Shown here in pieces: positions 39,846-51,449 of a DNA stretch of 64,000 bases. The stretch's first letter is position 1. Each line of letters opens with the position of its first letter. Source of the DNA: Porticoccaceae bacterium (lineage in GTDB: Bacteria > Pseudomonadota > Gammaproteobacteria > Pseudomonadales > Porticoccaceae); contig CACETF010000002.1 in the NCBI GenBank assembly GCA_902562425.1, forward strand, positions 62,001 to 126,000, written 5' to 3'. A program made the translations under genes and the position numbers. The notes under the pieces are model-generated. The model ran no database searches and was not told the DNA's origin. It was given only the letters and a program-made list of their open reading frames with translations.

Positions 39846-40615
39846 AACGGTTAGTCTTTATGAATTGTAAAAAAAACGTATTATTGATTCGCTCTTATAG
39901 AGGTGATGACGAGTTAGTGAGACAGTTGGATGATGCATTGATTAACGTTTTTTGTATTCCAATAACTCGAATCGAGGAGATCGAGCAGGATCAGCATGAC
40001 AAAACTATCATCTTTGATTTTGATCACTTTGACATTGCTATATTTGTAAGTGTAAACGCAGCAAGGATAGGGTTATCTTTGTTGGAGAAATATTGGCCGA
40101 TGTTCCCGCAACATGTGGTGTTTTTCGCTATTGGCGCCCAAACTGCCGCATGCATCAGTGACCATAATTTAGAGGTAATTGTACCTGTAACGGAAACGAC
40201 AGAGGGTCTTCTTTCTTTGAGGGGATTAAGGGATGTCGGAGCTAAAAGGATTGTAATCTTCAGAGGCCAAGGTGGTCGTGAAAAACTCGCTTGCGAGCTG
40301 GCCAAACGAGGAGCGCAGGTAACTTACTATGAGGTCTACAGGCGTGTAATTGACGAGGATAACTTGAAAAATGCGTTAAAAGTATTGCCATCAGTAGACT
40401 GTTTGGTTGCTCACAGTTCGGCATCACTTGCGTTGTTGGGTCGTCCATCTAATCTCATTGCGTCTAATTTGAGGGTCGTTGTGCCGAGTGAGCGTGTTGG
40501 TGGCTATGCCGCTGATTTGGGTTATCGTCTATTAAACGTTGCAAAGGGTGCAGCTCCGTGGTCAATGCGTGAAGCCGTGATGACTGCTCTCAAAGAAATA
40601 TCGTTAACAACGTAG
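39842..40615 (+). CDS. hemD: Uroporphyrinogen-III synthase
   Basis: Cyclises hydroxymethylbilane with inversion of ring D. Sequence conservation is low in this family; recognisable parts are NVLLIRSYRGDDELVRQL, FVSVNAARIGLSLL, IVIFRGQGGREKLACELAKR and the VAHSSASLALLG segment. 257 residues from a TTG whose TTGA overlaps the hemC stop; ATG 39860 is an alternative that removes six residues. Its place after hemC supports the call. Confidence 0.88.
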   Translation: MKRLVFMNCKKNVLLIRSYRGDDELVRQLDDALINVFCIPITRIEEIEQDQHDKTIIFDFDHFDIAIFVSVNAARIGLSLLEKYWPMFPQHVVFFAIGAQTAACISDHNLEVIVPVTETTEGLLSLRGLRDVGAKRIVIFRGQGGREKLACELAKRGAQVTYYEVYRRVIDEDNLKNALKVLPSVDCLVAHSSASLALLGRPSNLIASNLRVVVPSERVGGYAADLGYRLLNVAKGAAPWSMREAVMTALKEISLTT

Positions 40616-40671
40616 TCCTTTTTAATTGGTGTGTTTCTGCGTAATTTTATCTAGAAATATGGAGTTAATAA

Positions 40672-41751
40672 GTGTCTAACCCGGATAAGCCGACAGGGCA
40701 GCAAACTCATGTAACTCAAGTGGATCGAAGTCGGACCCAAAGGTATCCTTTCATTTTCGTTTCGTTTGCGGTTGTAACTTCTATTGTACTTTTTTTGTTT
40801 TACTACCAAAAACTTTACGTGGACAAATCTTTGAAGTCTATTTTCTCCAAGATGTCCAGTTTGGAGATCACCATCACCAATGATGAAGCGATCATCAATG
40901 ACTTGCGCCAACAATCATCAAAATCTAATCTGCTTCTCGATCGAGTGACAAGTCTAGAAAAATCCGTAGATAAAACAGCGAGATTCATGACGGAAAGTAG
41001 TGATTTTTCGAGAGATAAATGGCTTCTTTTGGAGTCCATTTACCTGATGAGATTAGCCAAACATGAGGTAAAGATTAACCGAAACGGTGAAGATGTAGCG
41101 CGTATATTAACCATTATCGATGACATTTTTGCCGAATTAGATGATCCAAACTTTTCATCCGTCCGCGCTGCTCTCGCAATGGATATTAAGGATCTCAAAG
41201 CTCTGAGGAGTAATAATCTAGAGGAAACTTTTTTAGAACTCTGGGATGTAGGTGAAAAAGTCGTTCTGTTAAAGGGGTTAAAAAGCTCGATTTATACCGT
41301 AGCGCCAGTCGCAGAGAATGGCGAGTCCAAGGTCTCTGAGGAGCTGACTCATGATACTCTTGATTTAAATGTAGGTTGGGAGAGTTTGAGGAGGAAGCTT
41401 GAGGGAGTTATTACCATCCAAAAACACAGTGACCCCCTCCCCTCCTTACTTGATAATCAGCAAGAATCTTTTGTGAGGTCCGCTTTGCAAAGTTTTTTAT
41501 TACAGGCTAGATACGCTCTAATTCTTGAGCAAGGAACCATATATAGAATTAATTTGTTGGAGGCGGCAGACACCGTCGATCGATTTTTTTCACATGAAAG
41601 TAATGCCGAGGCTCTCTCTAATCAGCTACGACGATTAGCAGAGCGACCTGTTAGCCGTAGATCTCTGAGTATTGGACGCTCTTATAACGCGTTTGCGGCA
41701 GCGATTGGAACGGAAATGTTGGAGTTAAAAAGTAAGGACGATCGGCCATGA
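40672..41751 (+). CDS. hemX: HemX-like membrane protein (uroporphyrinogen-III C-methyltransferase HemX family)
   Basis: A single N-terminal transmembrane helix (about 26-45, FIFVSFAVVTSIVLFLF) is followed by a coiled coil (about 55-105) and a helical periplasmic domain. Despite the family name, no methyltransferase motifs are seen. The function is unknown; it is always linked to heme genes in gammaproteobacteria. 359 residues, GTG start with TATGGAG upstream. Its stop overlaps the hemY start (ATGA). Confidence 0.85.
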   Translation: MSNPDKPTGQQTHVTQVDRSRTQRYPFIFVSFAVVTSIVLFLFYYQKLYVDKSLKSIFSKMSSLEITITNDEAIINDLRQQSSKSNLLLDRVTSLEKSVDKTARFMTESSDFSRDKWLLLESIYLMRLAKHEVKINRNGEDVARILTIIDDIFAELDDPNFSSVRAALAMDIKDLKALRSNNLEETFLELWDVGEKVVLLKGLKSSIYTVAPVAENGESKVSEELTHDTLDLNVGWESLRRKLEGVITIQKHSDPLPSLLDNQQESFVRSALQSFLLQARYALILEQGTIYRINLLEAADTVDRFFSHESNAEALSNQLRRLAERPVSRRSLSIGRSYNAFAAAIGTEMLELKSKDDRP

Positions 41752-42956
41752 GAAGCTATTTAGTAGTATTAGTGTTGACCATACTTTTTGGAGCATTTTT
41801 TGTGGGAATTGTGCAAGAGCACAGAGGATATATATTAATCGTATTCGATCAAATAAGTATTGAAATGAATATTTGGATGGCAGTTTTAGCTTTTTGCATA
41901 ATGTTTTTTATATTAATTACGGTGATTTTAATTTTTTTTGATCTGTCATCCGGTTTTGGTTTTCGAAAGAGGTGGGAGGATCATTTACAAAACAAAAGTT
42001 TAAAGTTTACGAAGATTGGGCTTCAAAGTTATGTGCTCGGCTCTTGGAGCGATGCAGTCCGACAGTTGTCTTTTGAGAAGAAATCTATGCTCCCACCCGA
42101 AATCTTAATGCAATATGTGGCAAAAGCTGAGGCTAATGATGGTAACTTAGATCGAGCAAGAGAGATTATAGAGAAGCTTAAAAGGCGTTTCCCAAAATTG
42201 AAGTCAGAGGCCGACATAATGCTTGCTGACATACTCTGTGATGAGAGTAGATATTCTGAGGCCGAGGAATTGCTTTGGGAGGCACACCAGCGAGATTATT
42301 CCAATTGGTTGATCATTGAAGCCCTTGTTCATATTAGCAATGAGAATCAAAATTGGACTAGGATTTGTGCGATCCTTCCGACACTAAAAGCTATAAAAAG
42401 CGTGCCATCAGGTAAAAAGATTTTCATTGAAGAAATAGCGTACCAAGCGAAAATCCAAACTTTCATGGGAGCCTCCGATGAGGAAGGTCGAGTGCAGCAA
42501 AAAAAATTACAAGAACTTTGGAAAAATATTCCTCGCACATATCGAAAATCGTCAAATGTCATAATTACTTTTACCAAAGCTTTAGTTTCAGTTGGCTTAG
42601 GGATCGAGGCAAAAGTCTTGCTTGAAAAGGAAATACTTAAGCAGTGGTGCCCTCTGTTGGTGTCTCAATTTGGGAAAATAGAGGAGCCGACTACGCTTGA
42701 GCATCTTGCTACCGCAGAGTTATGGTTGAAAAAGCACCCGAATGATTCTGAGCTTCTTCTCGCTTTGGGACGGATTTCAAAGAGATTAAATTTTTTTGCG
42801 AAAGCAACAGATTATCTGGAGCAGCTTCTATCAAAAAATCGATCGACAGCTGTGCTTGCTGAGTTAGCGGAAGTAAAAGCAAATTTAGGTGAAACGACTT
42901 GTGCAATACAGCTCTATCAAAGCATGCTCGATGCGACAACCCATCGACCCTCTTAA
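41748..42956 (+). CDS. hemY: HemY-like TPR membrane protein
   Basis: Two N-terminal membrane helices (about 4-24 and 40-65) make the HemY_N region. A TPR-rich domain facing the periplasm follows (for example ANDGNLDRAREIIEKLKRRF, ILCDESRYSEAEELLWEA). 402 residues. This is the gammaproteobacterial HemY, not protoporphyrinogen oxidase. Its exact role in heme synthesis is unclear. It ends six bases from the convergent mnmC-like gene. Confidence 0.87.
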   Translation: MRSYLVVLVLTILFGAFFVGIVQEHRGYILIVFDQISIEMNIWMAVLAFCIMFFILITVILIFFDLSSGFGFRKRWEDHLQNKSLKFTKIGLQSYVLGSWSDAVRQLSFEKKSMLPPEILMQYVAKAEANDGNLDRAREIIEKLKRRFPKLKSEADIMLADILCDESRYSEAEELLWEAHQRDYSNWLIIEALVHISNENQNWTRICAILPTLKAIKSVPSGKKIFIEEIAYQAKIQTFMGASDEEGRVQQKKLQELWKNIPRTYRKSSNVIITFTKALVSVGLGIEAKVLLEKEILKQWCPLLVSQFGKIEEPTTLEHLATAELWLKKHPNDSELLLALGRISKRLNFFAKATDYLEQLLSKNRSTAVLAELAEVKANLGETTCAIQLYQSMLDATTHRPS

Positions 42957-42962
42957 TTTGGC

Positions 42963-44258
42963 CTAGAGTTGCCTCTTTTTCAGAGCTCTAATTATAAAAC
43001 GTGCAGGATGCATAGCTATGCGTAAGTCTTTTTCTAGTGGAGAGGGTTTTCTCGCTATTTCAGCTGCAAGTATTTTTGCGCCGAGTGGGGCGTAGCCCAA
43101 GCCCCGGGATCCTAAACCGCAATGTATATAAAGGTTTGGTAAGTAAGTACCATATGTTGTGATTTGACTTTTCGCATCTTTTCTTAACTCAGAGAACGCC
43201 TCAATCATTACGGATAAATTGGGTACCGCTCCCACGATAGGAAGGTAATCTGGCGTTGTGCAGCGAAAGTCGGCCCGTCCATCAAGGTTGGCTGGACTTA
43301 AGCGGTTCACCAGCTTCTTAAGTAGTGGATCATTTGAGCTAAGTTTTTCGAGATTTTTTTTATGGTCAGAAATACAGACTTTTTGATCTTGAGATTTGCT
43401 GTAAGTCGCGCCGCAACTATGCGTCCCATTAGTGCCCGGAGTTAAATAACCTTGTCCGCATATGACAACACGGAGTCTACTACTGGCACTTGTCGCTGGG
43501 ATTTCAGTTATTTGTCCGCGCACTTTTTGCACAGGCAAAAACTGTGTTTGTGAAAAATTTAGGCACTCGTAAGAATTTGCTAGAACTAATATTGGTGTTT
43601 CAGCAAATTTATTTCCCATTGAGTCAAAGAGGTTCCATGTGTTCAGTTTTTGTCTGTACTCAATTTTTTTTATGACGGCTTTTTTCAAACTGATATTTGG
43701 ATGTTTTAATAATCTCTCACAAACTGCCACTGGGGGAAGCCAGCCCAGTAAAGGAAAATAGAGGGCACTTGGTGAGGAGAGCGCTAGTCCGCTAATTTTT
43801 TTAAGATTTCGCTTATCAAGTAGCTTAAAAAAAGTATTGCTTTGACCCAAATTTTGAAAAATCGTTTTCTGTTTTTTTGCATCATGGATGCTACTTGGCA
43901 GAATTATCACCCCACACTGCTCCCCTAAGCCAGACCGCCAAAACGATTTATAAAAGCCACTGGCATTTACCATAGCTTTATAATTTATTTGTGGTAATGG
44001 GGTACCATGAAGCGATAGCCGAGGATAAATTATTGCTTGCCTATTCCCGGACCCTCCTTGAGCGGGTTTTTCATTGCGATCAATAACCGTGACGCTGTAT
44101 CCAATATCAGCCAGCGCAGAAGCGGTCGTACAACCGGCTAATCCTGCGCCTAATATTGTCACATTTTTTTGAAGAGAACGCTTTTGTGGTTCGATGTTAT
44201 TATGCCAGCTGGAAGACAATTTATTGCTTTCTTGACGAGGTTGACTCTCCTTTTTCAT
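42963..44258 (-). CDS. Stand-alone MnmC oxidase domain (tRNA cmnm5(s2)U-demodifying FAD oxidoreductase)
   Basis: In E. coli, MnmC is bifunctional: an N-terminal methyltransferase and a C-terminal FAD oxidase that converts cmnm5U34 to nm5U34. This protein matches only the oxidase half: FAD loop VTILGAGLAGCTTASALAD, GSGNRQAIIYPRLSLHG, LPVQKVRGQITEIP, and the late GLGSRGLGYAPLGAKILAAE. The first 34 residues are polar and include SSSWHN, similar to the PW[FH] linker between the two MnmC domains. So it looks like a bifunctional ancestor that lost its first half. 431 residues; its ATG overlaps the flavodoxin stop. Confidence 0.85.
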   Translation of the reverse strand: MKKESQPRQESNKLSSSWHNNIEPQKRSLQKNVTILGAGLAGCTTASALADIGYSVTVIDRNEKPAQGGSGNRQAIIYPRLSLHGTPLPQINYKAMVNASGFYKSFWRSGLGEQCGVIILPSSIHDAKKQKTIFQNLGQSNTFFKLLDKRNLKKISGLALSSPSALYFPLLGWLPPVAVCERLLKHPNISLKKAVIKKIEYRQKLNTWNLFDSMGNKFAETPILVLANSYECLNFSQTQFLPVQKVRGQITEIPATSASSRLRVVICGQGYLTPGTNGTHSCGATYSKSQDQKVCISDHKKNLEKLSSNDPLLKKLVNRLSPANLDGRADFRCTTPDYLPIVGAVPNLSVMIEAFSELRKDAKSQITTYGTYLPNLYIHCGLGSRGLGYAPLGAKILAAEIARKPSPLEKDLRIAMHPARFIIRALKKRQL

Positions 44259-44788
44259 TTTTTTAACGAGTAATACTCTTTCAGGATTTGCTCACACCAT
44301 TTAGCAATGTTACCGTCGCAAGCATATGATTGGTTTTCGTCATCAAGTGCTAGTCCAACAAAGAAGGTCTTTTCTTCATTTAGCGCCTTTGAATCGTTGA
44401 AAACATAATCTTTATTCGGCCATGCACCTATGGTCTGTGCTCCATGTTTCTTCACTTTATGCCACAAATAACCCATTGCATCTTGAAACCAGTCGGGATA
44501 GCCGATTTGATCCCCTAAACCATAGAGCGCGATTGTTTTTCCTTTCAAGTGTATCGAATCAATATCTTCCCAATGTTTTTCCCAGTCCTCTTGCAATTCT
44601 CCATAATCCCAAGTGGGTATTCCAAAAATCATAAAATCATACTTTGACATTGAGTCAGTCTGATTAAAAGCAATATTATGAAGTGTTACGCAAGGATATC
44701 CGACGAGCATATCTATGTTGTCTCGGATTTTTTCTGCCGCCATTTCGGTATAACAAGTAGTACTTCCAAAAAAAAGCCCAATTTTCAT
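44255..44788 (-). CDS. fldB: Flavodoxin, long-chain FldB type
   Basis: FMN electron carrier. The phosphate loop FFGSTTCYTEMAAEKI and the FMN-ring segments FGIPTWDYGELQEDWE and ALYGLGDQIGYPDWFQDAMG closely follow E. coli FldB. 177 residues from ATG 44788; an ATG two codons upstream is also possible. No Shine-Dalgarno is obvious. It lies between trmL and the MnmC oxidase on one strand and overlaps the latter by four bases. Confidence 0.93.
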   Translation of the reverse strand: MKIGLFFGSTTCYTEMAAEKIRDNIDMLVGYPCVTLHNIAFNQTDSMSKYDFMIFGIPTWDYGELQEDWEKHWEDIDSIHLKGKTIALYGLGDQIGYPDWFQDAMGYLWHKVKKHGAQTIGAWPNKDYVFNDSKALNEEKTFFVGLALDDENQSYACDGNIAKWCEQILKEYYSLKK

Positions 44789-44842
44789 ATACATAGTATC
44801 ATTTACTTCTTACGCATTAAAATTTCATAATAATTTAAAGAT

Positions 44843-45310
44843 TTATATTGTACCGTTGATATAAGCCAGCTGTCGCCAAGCCTCATAAACCACAATTGCA
44901 GCGGCATTGGACAAATTCAGACTTCTACTGTCCGATATCATGGGTATTTTTAGTATATTTTCGACTCCAATTTCTTGGAAAATTTGCTCAGGAAGCCCGC
45001 GCGTTTCAGGGCCAAATAAGAGCGCATTTCCGCGTTCATAAGCTGCATCTGAAAAGCATGTTTTTCCTTTCGTTGAGAAGCCATATATTTTTTTTTCAAT
45101 ATTTAATTTTTTATATTCAGTCCAATCCGAATAAACTTTTGTCGAATAGTAATCGTTATAGTCGAGACCCGCTCGACGCAACTTTTTGCTGTCCAAATCG
45201 AACCCTAAAGGTTCGATTAAATGTAGCTTAAACCCCGTATTTCTGCATAGCCGCATTATATTGCCCGTGTTCGGGGGGATCTCTGGTTCATATAATACTA
45301 TGTCAAGCAT
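44843..45310 (-). CDS. trmL: tRNA (cytidine/uridine(34)-2'-O)-methyltransferase TrmL
   Basis: SPOUT enzyme that 2'-O-methylates the wobble base of tRNA-Leu isoacceptors. Motifs: PPNTGNIMRLCRNTG, LRRAGLDYNDY, LLFGPETRGLP and the knot end SLNLSNAAAIVVYEAWRQ. 155 residues (E. coli 157). In this window it shares an apparent operon with another wobble-position enzyme, the MnmC oxidase. Confidence 0.96.
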   Translation of the reverse strand: MLDIVLYEPEIPPNTGNIMRLCRNTGFKLHLIEPLGFDLDSKKLRRAGLDYNDYYSTKVYSDWTEYKKLNIEKKIYGFSTKGKTCFSDAAYERGNALLFGPETRGLPEQIFQEIGVENILKIPMISDSRSLNLSNAAAIVVYEAWRQLAYINGTI

Positions 45311-45804
45311 TGCTTATTTTCAGTTTTAGTATGTTTGACAATCATAACCTAATTATAGATGAATTGACTTAGAGCTTTAGCCTCGATTTTACGAGGGATA
45401 AAATTTGATTTTTTATGCTGTGGCCTGTTTCGTATGAAAGCAAATATCCCCAGAACACTCAGCATGATGTTCAAGTATCACTTAAATCTTGCTGTTCTAG
45501 GTTCTATTCGATTCATATTAGATGAACTATCGCACTTAAGTGTGAAGCCTGCTTGACTGATATTGTGCTTGGATGTATTACCTTTGTGGTTTAATTTTGA
45601 ACTCGATAGATGGATGACCTATCTAACTTAAGTGGAAAATATCGATAAATTTCCATCGATGGTTAATCAGTTGTAATCTACCCAATGATACTTAAATCCA
45701 TAATTATGACTCATGCCAGTCAGATGGATAATTTATGTGAATATATTTTTTGAGATGCCGAAAAGGCGCTATTTAAACTGTGAAAGTCTACAGGGAGATT
45801 TAAT
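45311..45804. other. 494-base gap between trmL and tilS
   Basis: The longest gap of the window. In Pseudomonas and many relatives accA lies just upstream of tilS; it is absent here. The gap holds a 40-codon ORF (45434-45556), a small CCTCG/CGAGG hairpin (45381-45396) and AT-rich sequence. I find no tRNA, no terminator with a proper T-run and no clear promoter. Confidence 0.6.
45434..45556 (+). CDS. Possible 40-residue ORF of unknown function
   Basis: ATG-started frame beginning MKANIPRTLSMMFKYHLNLA and ending SHLSVKPA. There is no Shine-Dalgarno and no similarity that I recognise. It may be chance or a remnant of a lost gene. Confidence 0.15.
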   Translation: MKANIPRTLSMMFKYHLNLAVLGSIRFILDELSHLSVKPA

Positions 45805-45807
45805 CTG
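45794..45807 (+). promoter_or_regulatory. Shine-Dalgarno and CTG start codon of tilS
   Basis: GGAG (45794-45797, within CAGGGAGA) lies 7 bases before CTG 45805. An in-frame stop (TGA 45781) lies eight codons upstream. No ATG, GTG or TTG occurs in frame between that stop and 45967, which is already past the catalytic PP-loop. Confidence 0.7.
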
Positions 45808-47130
45808 AAACTGTTCGCGCTGTTTGCTGACGTAGAAAAATATTTAAGCAAGAAAGGAAGAATACTGATTGGATACAGCGGTGGTCTAGACTCCACTGTT
45901 CTACTTACGCTTGCGTCCGAATATTTTACACCAAAAAAAGTACTCGCCGTTCATATCAACCATGGGTTGTCTCCAAATGCAGAGAATTGGCAAAGTTTTG
46001 TTGTTGCTTATTGTAAATTTTTGTCAGTTGAGTATTCGCTTCAACGCGTTGAGATAATTGAGTCGGCTAATCAGGAGGCTGTAGCTCGAGAGGCTCGTTT
46101 TGATGTTTTTTCAAAGTTGCTTAAAAAAGGAGACGCATTGCTACTTGGACATCACCTTGATGATCAGATTGAGACAGTCATATATCGTCTGCTCAGGGGC
46201 TCCGGTAGTCAGGGATTATCTGGTATTCCATTTGATCGTAAGCTCCGAGAGGGAAGACTTTTTCGGCCATTTCTGACATTAACGCGAACTTGCATACATG
46301 AAATAGCAAAAGCTAGAGGTCTGAATTGGATCGAGGATGAAACTAATAAAGAGGATCGTTTTGATAGAAATTATCTTCGTAATCGCGTCATACCTCAAAT
46401 AAGCGCGCGATGGCCTAGTTATCATAAGCGGATCAAAAAAACAATAAAGTTGAGTAAAGATGGCGAAGTGCTTGCACAATCAATATTCAAGAGTGATTTG
46501 GATAAATTAGATTTGCAAGATGAGAGAGGTGGGTTATCGATCAATTTAGAAAAGCTAAAAAATTTGGAGAGGATTCGACAAGGCAACATTATCCGTTATT
46601 TGCCAACATTACTAGGATATTCTCCGCCGAACTATAACGTACATAATGAGTTTTTTGCTTCGTTTCTGGGAGCGCGACTAGATGGATGTCCATTTTTAAA
46701 GTGTTGTGGATATCAGTATAGGAGGTTTCGTAATAAAATTTACGTGGTGCGTGAAAAACTTTACCAAGAAAAGGTCATTAAATTTCCGATAACTTGGGAT
46801 GTATCGTCTACCCTACCTCTTCCAGATGGATCATCGCTTGAAGCGGTTGAAGTTAACTCGGGAGGGTTACAATTACCCCAAACCATGAGCTTAGATATTG
46901 AGGTTAGGCGCGGAGGTGAAAAGTGCCGTCCTGCGGGGAGGGGTAGAACCCAAACACTCAAGAAATTGTTTCAAGAGTACTCACTTGAGCCATGGTGGCG
47001 AAGCCACATACCTTTGTTGTATTGCGGGGGTATGTTGGTGGCTGTTGGAGATCTTTGGATCTGTCAAGGTTGGATAGCACCCCCGGGGAAACGTGGATTG
47101 AAAATAATTTGGAAACACAACTCCGAGTAG
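45805..47130 (+). CDS. tilS: tRNA(Ile)-lysidine synthase, apparent CTG start
   Basis: Modifies C34 of tRNA-Ile(CAU) to lysidine; normally essential. The ATP-pyrophosphatase PP-loop GYSGGLDSTVLL is encoded at 45871-45906, followed by VLAVHINHGLSPNA, LLLGHHLDDQIETVIYRLLR and RNYLRNRVIPQI. The C-terminal TilS domains include GGEKCRPAGRGRTQTLKKLF. The first ordinary start codon (TTG 45967) would delete the PP-loop, so I place the start at CTG 45805, which has a well spaced GGAG. This gives 441 residues (E. coli 432). ATA, ATT or other CTG codons just downstream are less likely. A sequence error is the main alternative. Confidence 0.85.
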   Translation: MKLFALFADVEKYLSKKGRILIGYSGGLDSTVLLTLASEYFTPKKVLAVHINHGLSPNAENWQSFVVAYCKFLSVEYSLQRVEIIESANQEAVAREARFDVFSKLLKKGDALLLGHHLDDQIETVIYRLLRGSGSQGLSGIPFDRKLREGRLFRPFLTLTRTCIHEIAKARGLNWIEDETNKEDRFDRNYLRNRVIPQISARWPSYHKRIKKTIKLSKDGEVLAQSIFKSDLDKLDLQDERGGLSINLEKLKNLERIRQGNIIRYLPTLLGYSPPNYNVHNEFFASFLGARLDGCPFLKCCGYQYRRFRNKIYVVREKLYQEKVIKFPITWDVSSTLPLPDGSSLEAVEVNSGGLQLPQTMSLDIEVRRGGEKCRPAGRGRTQTLKKLFQEYSLEPWWRSHIPLLYCGGMLVAVGDLWICQGWIAPPGKRGLKIIWKHNSE

Positions 47131-47245
47131 ATACATAATGGTAATTCTGCTAACCTTTCTGCTTAATTATAGTGAATTTTGCGTTGGGTTTAGAGGTCAT
47201 GCAGTCTTTGCGTGCACCCTTTCTTGTAGCCAACCTAGTTGTTGA

Positions 47246-49746
<2,501 letters not shown>

Positions 49747-49793
49747 TTGAGGTTCAACAATAATTCTGAGAAAGATTGAAGAGTGAGGTAAGC

Positions 49794-51086
49794 ATGTCTG
49801 TAATATCAGATGTACGCGCATTTGAGATGTTGGATTCACGCGGCAACCCGACAGTGATGGCGGAGGTGGAGCTTAGCTCTGGAGTGATGTCCTCCGCTAT
49901 GGCACCCTCTGGTGCCTCCACAGGTTCGCGGGAGGCAATAGAACTTCGAGATCATGACAAAGATCGTTACATGGGGAAAGGGGTGTTGAAAGCCGTTGCT
50001 AATATTAATAACGTGATAAAGAATACGATAGTCGGTATAAACCCCAAGGCACAGTTAGATATTGATAATATGATGATTGAGTTAGATGGCAGTAAAGATA
50101 AAAGCGCTCTGGGAGCAAATGCAATATTGTCAGTTTCTTTGGCCGTTGCTAAAGCCGCGTCCTTGGAAAAAGGTGTTCCCTTGTATTCGCATATCAGTGA
50201 TTTAAATGGCACTCCAGGCAAGTTCAATATGCCTATACCTATGATGAATATTTTAAACGGGGGTGAGCATGCAAATAACAATGTAGATATACAAGAATTT
50301 ATGGTTCAACCAATCAAAGCTGGATCTTTTGCTAAGGCTTTGCAGACGGGTGTAGAAATTTTTCACGCACTGAAAAGAGTATTGATTTCTGCTGGCTTAA
50401 ATACTGCTGTTGGAGATGAGGGAGGCTTTGCTCCCGACTTGGATTCCAATTCAAGTGCTCTTTCTATTATTTCTGAAGCAGTAGCGGAGGCTGGCTATCG
50501 GTTAGGCACTGATGTGACTTTAGCACTTGACTGTGCTGCTAGCGAATTTTACCGATCAGGCTTTTATAATCTTAAGGGAGAGGGAAAGAAATTTAGTCCG
50601 CATGGTTTCACCGATTTTTTAGGAGAATTATGTAGACAATTTCCAATCACTTCAATTGAGGATGGACAAGATGAGTCTGATTGGAGTGGATGGAGATATC
50701 ACACAGATCAATTGGGAAAAAAAGTCCAATTGGTCGGCGATGATTTGTTCGTTACCAATACCGAGATTTTGAGGCGTGGTATAGATCAGGGGATAGGAAA
50801 TTCAGTTTTGATCAAATTTAATCAGATAGGCACCCTGAGTGAGACACTGAATGCTATTTCTATGGCGAAAGAGGCTGGGTATGGGGTAATCATTTCTCAT
50901 CGTTCTGGAGAGACAGAGGATACAACCATAGCGGATTTAGCCGTTGGCACTGCAGCCGGACAGATTAAAACTGGGTCACTGTGCCGATCGGATCGTGTGG
51001 CTAAATATAATCGCCTTCTGCGCATCGAAGCTGAGCTTGGATGTGTTAACGCTCCATATTATGGGGGTTTAGGGTCGCGGTCTTAA
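49794..51086 (+). CDS. eno: Enolase
   Basis: Interconverts 2-phosphoglycerate and PEP in glycolysis; part of the degradosome in many gammaproteobacteria. Shown by [37 protein letters not shown], the Mg2+ ligands in [21 protein letters not shown] and VGDDLFVTN, and [20 protein letters not shown]. 430 residues. ATG 49794 has GAGGTAA at good spacing; an upstream in-frame ATG at 49776 is less likely. Confidence 0.98.
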   Translation: MSVISDVRAFEMLDSRGNPTVMAEVELSSGVMSSAMAPSGASTGSREAIELRDHDKDRYMGKGVLKAVANINNVIKNTIVGINPKAQLDIDNMMIELDGSKDKSALGANAILSVSLAVAKAASLEKGVPLYSHISDLNGTPGKFNMPIPMMNILNGGEHANNNVDIQEFMVQPIKAGSFAKALQTGVEIFHALKRVLISAGLNTAVGDEGGFAPDLDSNSSALSIISEAVAEAGYRLGTDVTLALDCAASEFYRSGFYNLKGEGKKFSPHGFTDFLGELCRQFPITSIEDGQDESDWSGWRYHTDQLGKKVQLVGDDLFVTNTEILRRGIDQGIGNSVLIKFNQIGTLSETLNAISMAKEAGYGVIISHRSGETEDTTIADLAVGTAAGQIKTGSLCRSDRVAKYNRLLRIEAELGCVNAPYYGGLGSRS

Positions 51087-51120
51087 ATAGCAGTTTTTGT
51101 GATAGCTAGTGGGGTTTAGA

Positions 51121-51426
51121 ATGTTATTAAAGTTGTTTTTTTTTATTTTAACGCTTATGTTCTTCTCACTCCAAGCCAAGTTATGGTCTGGCGACGGGAG
51201 CCTTGCTCACAAGTCAGAATTAGAAAACTTGCTGACAAAACAAAATGAAGAAAATGAGCGCCTAAAAGAAAAAAATAAAGACCTAATCAAGAAAATTTCA
51301 AGTTTAAAAGAGAGTGTTAATAGCATTGAAGAAATCGCTCGAGAAGACTTAGGCATGATAAGACATAACGAAGTCTTCTATTTGGTGACTGATGACGAGG
51401 GTGACAAAAACAATGGTGATCTTTAG
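51121..51426 (+). CDS. ftsB: Cell division protein FtsB
   Basis: Bitopic divisome protein that pairs with FtsL and FtsQ. An N-terminal membrane helix (about 1-20, MLLKLFFFILTLMFFSL) is followed by a coiled coil (about 28-75) and the family end IAREDLGMIRHNEVFYLV. 101 residues from ATG 51121. The order eno-ftsB-ispD-ispF is standard for gammaproteobacteria. Confidence 0.93.
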   Translation: MLLKLFFFILTLMFFSLQAKLWSGDGSLAHKSELENLLTKQNEENERLKEKNKDLIKKISSLKESVNSIEEIAREDLGMIRHNEVFYLVTDDEGDKNNGDL

Positions 51427-51449
51427 ATGGATTAACAGGATCATTTATC

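Noticed and set aside
45967-47130. tilS starting at TTG 45967
   Set aside because: This start removes the PP-loop SGGLDS encoded just upstream in the same frame.
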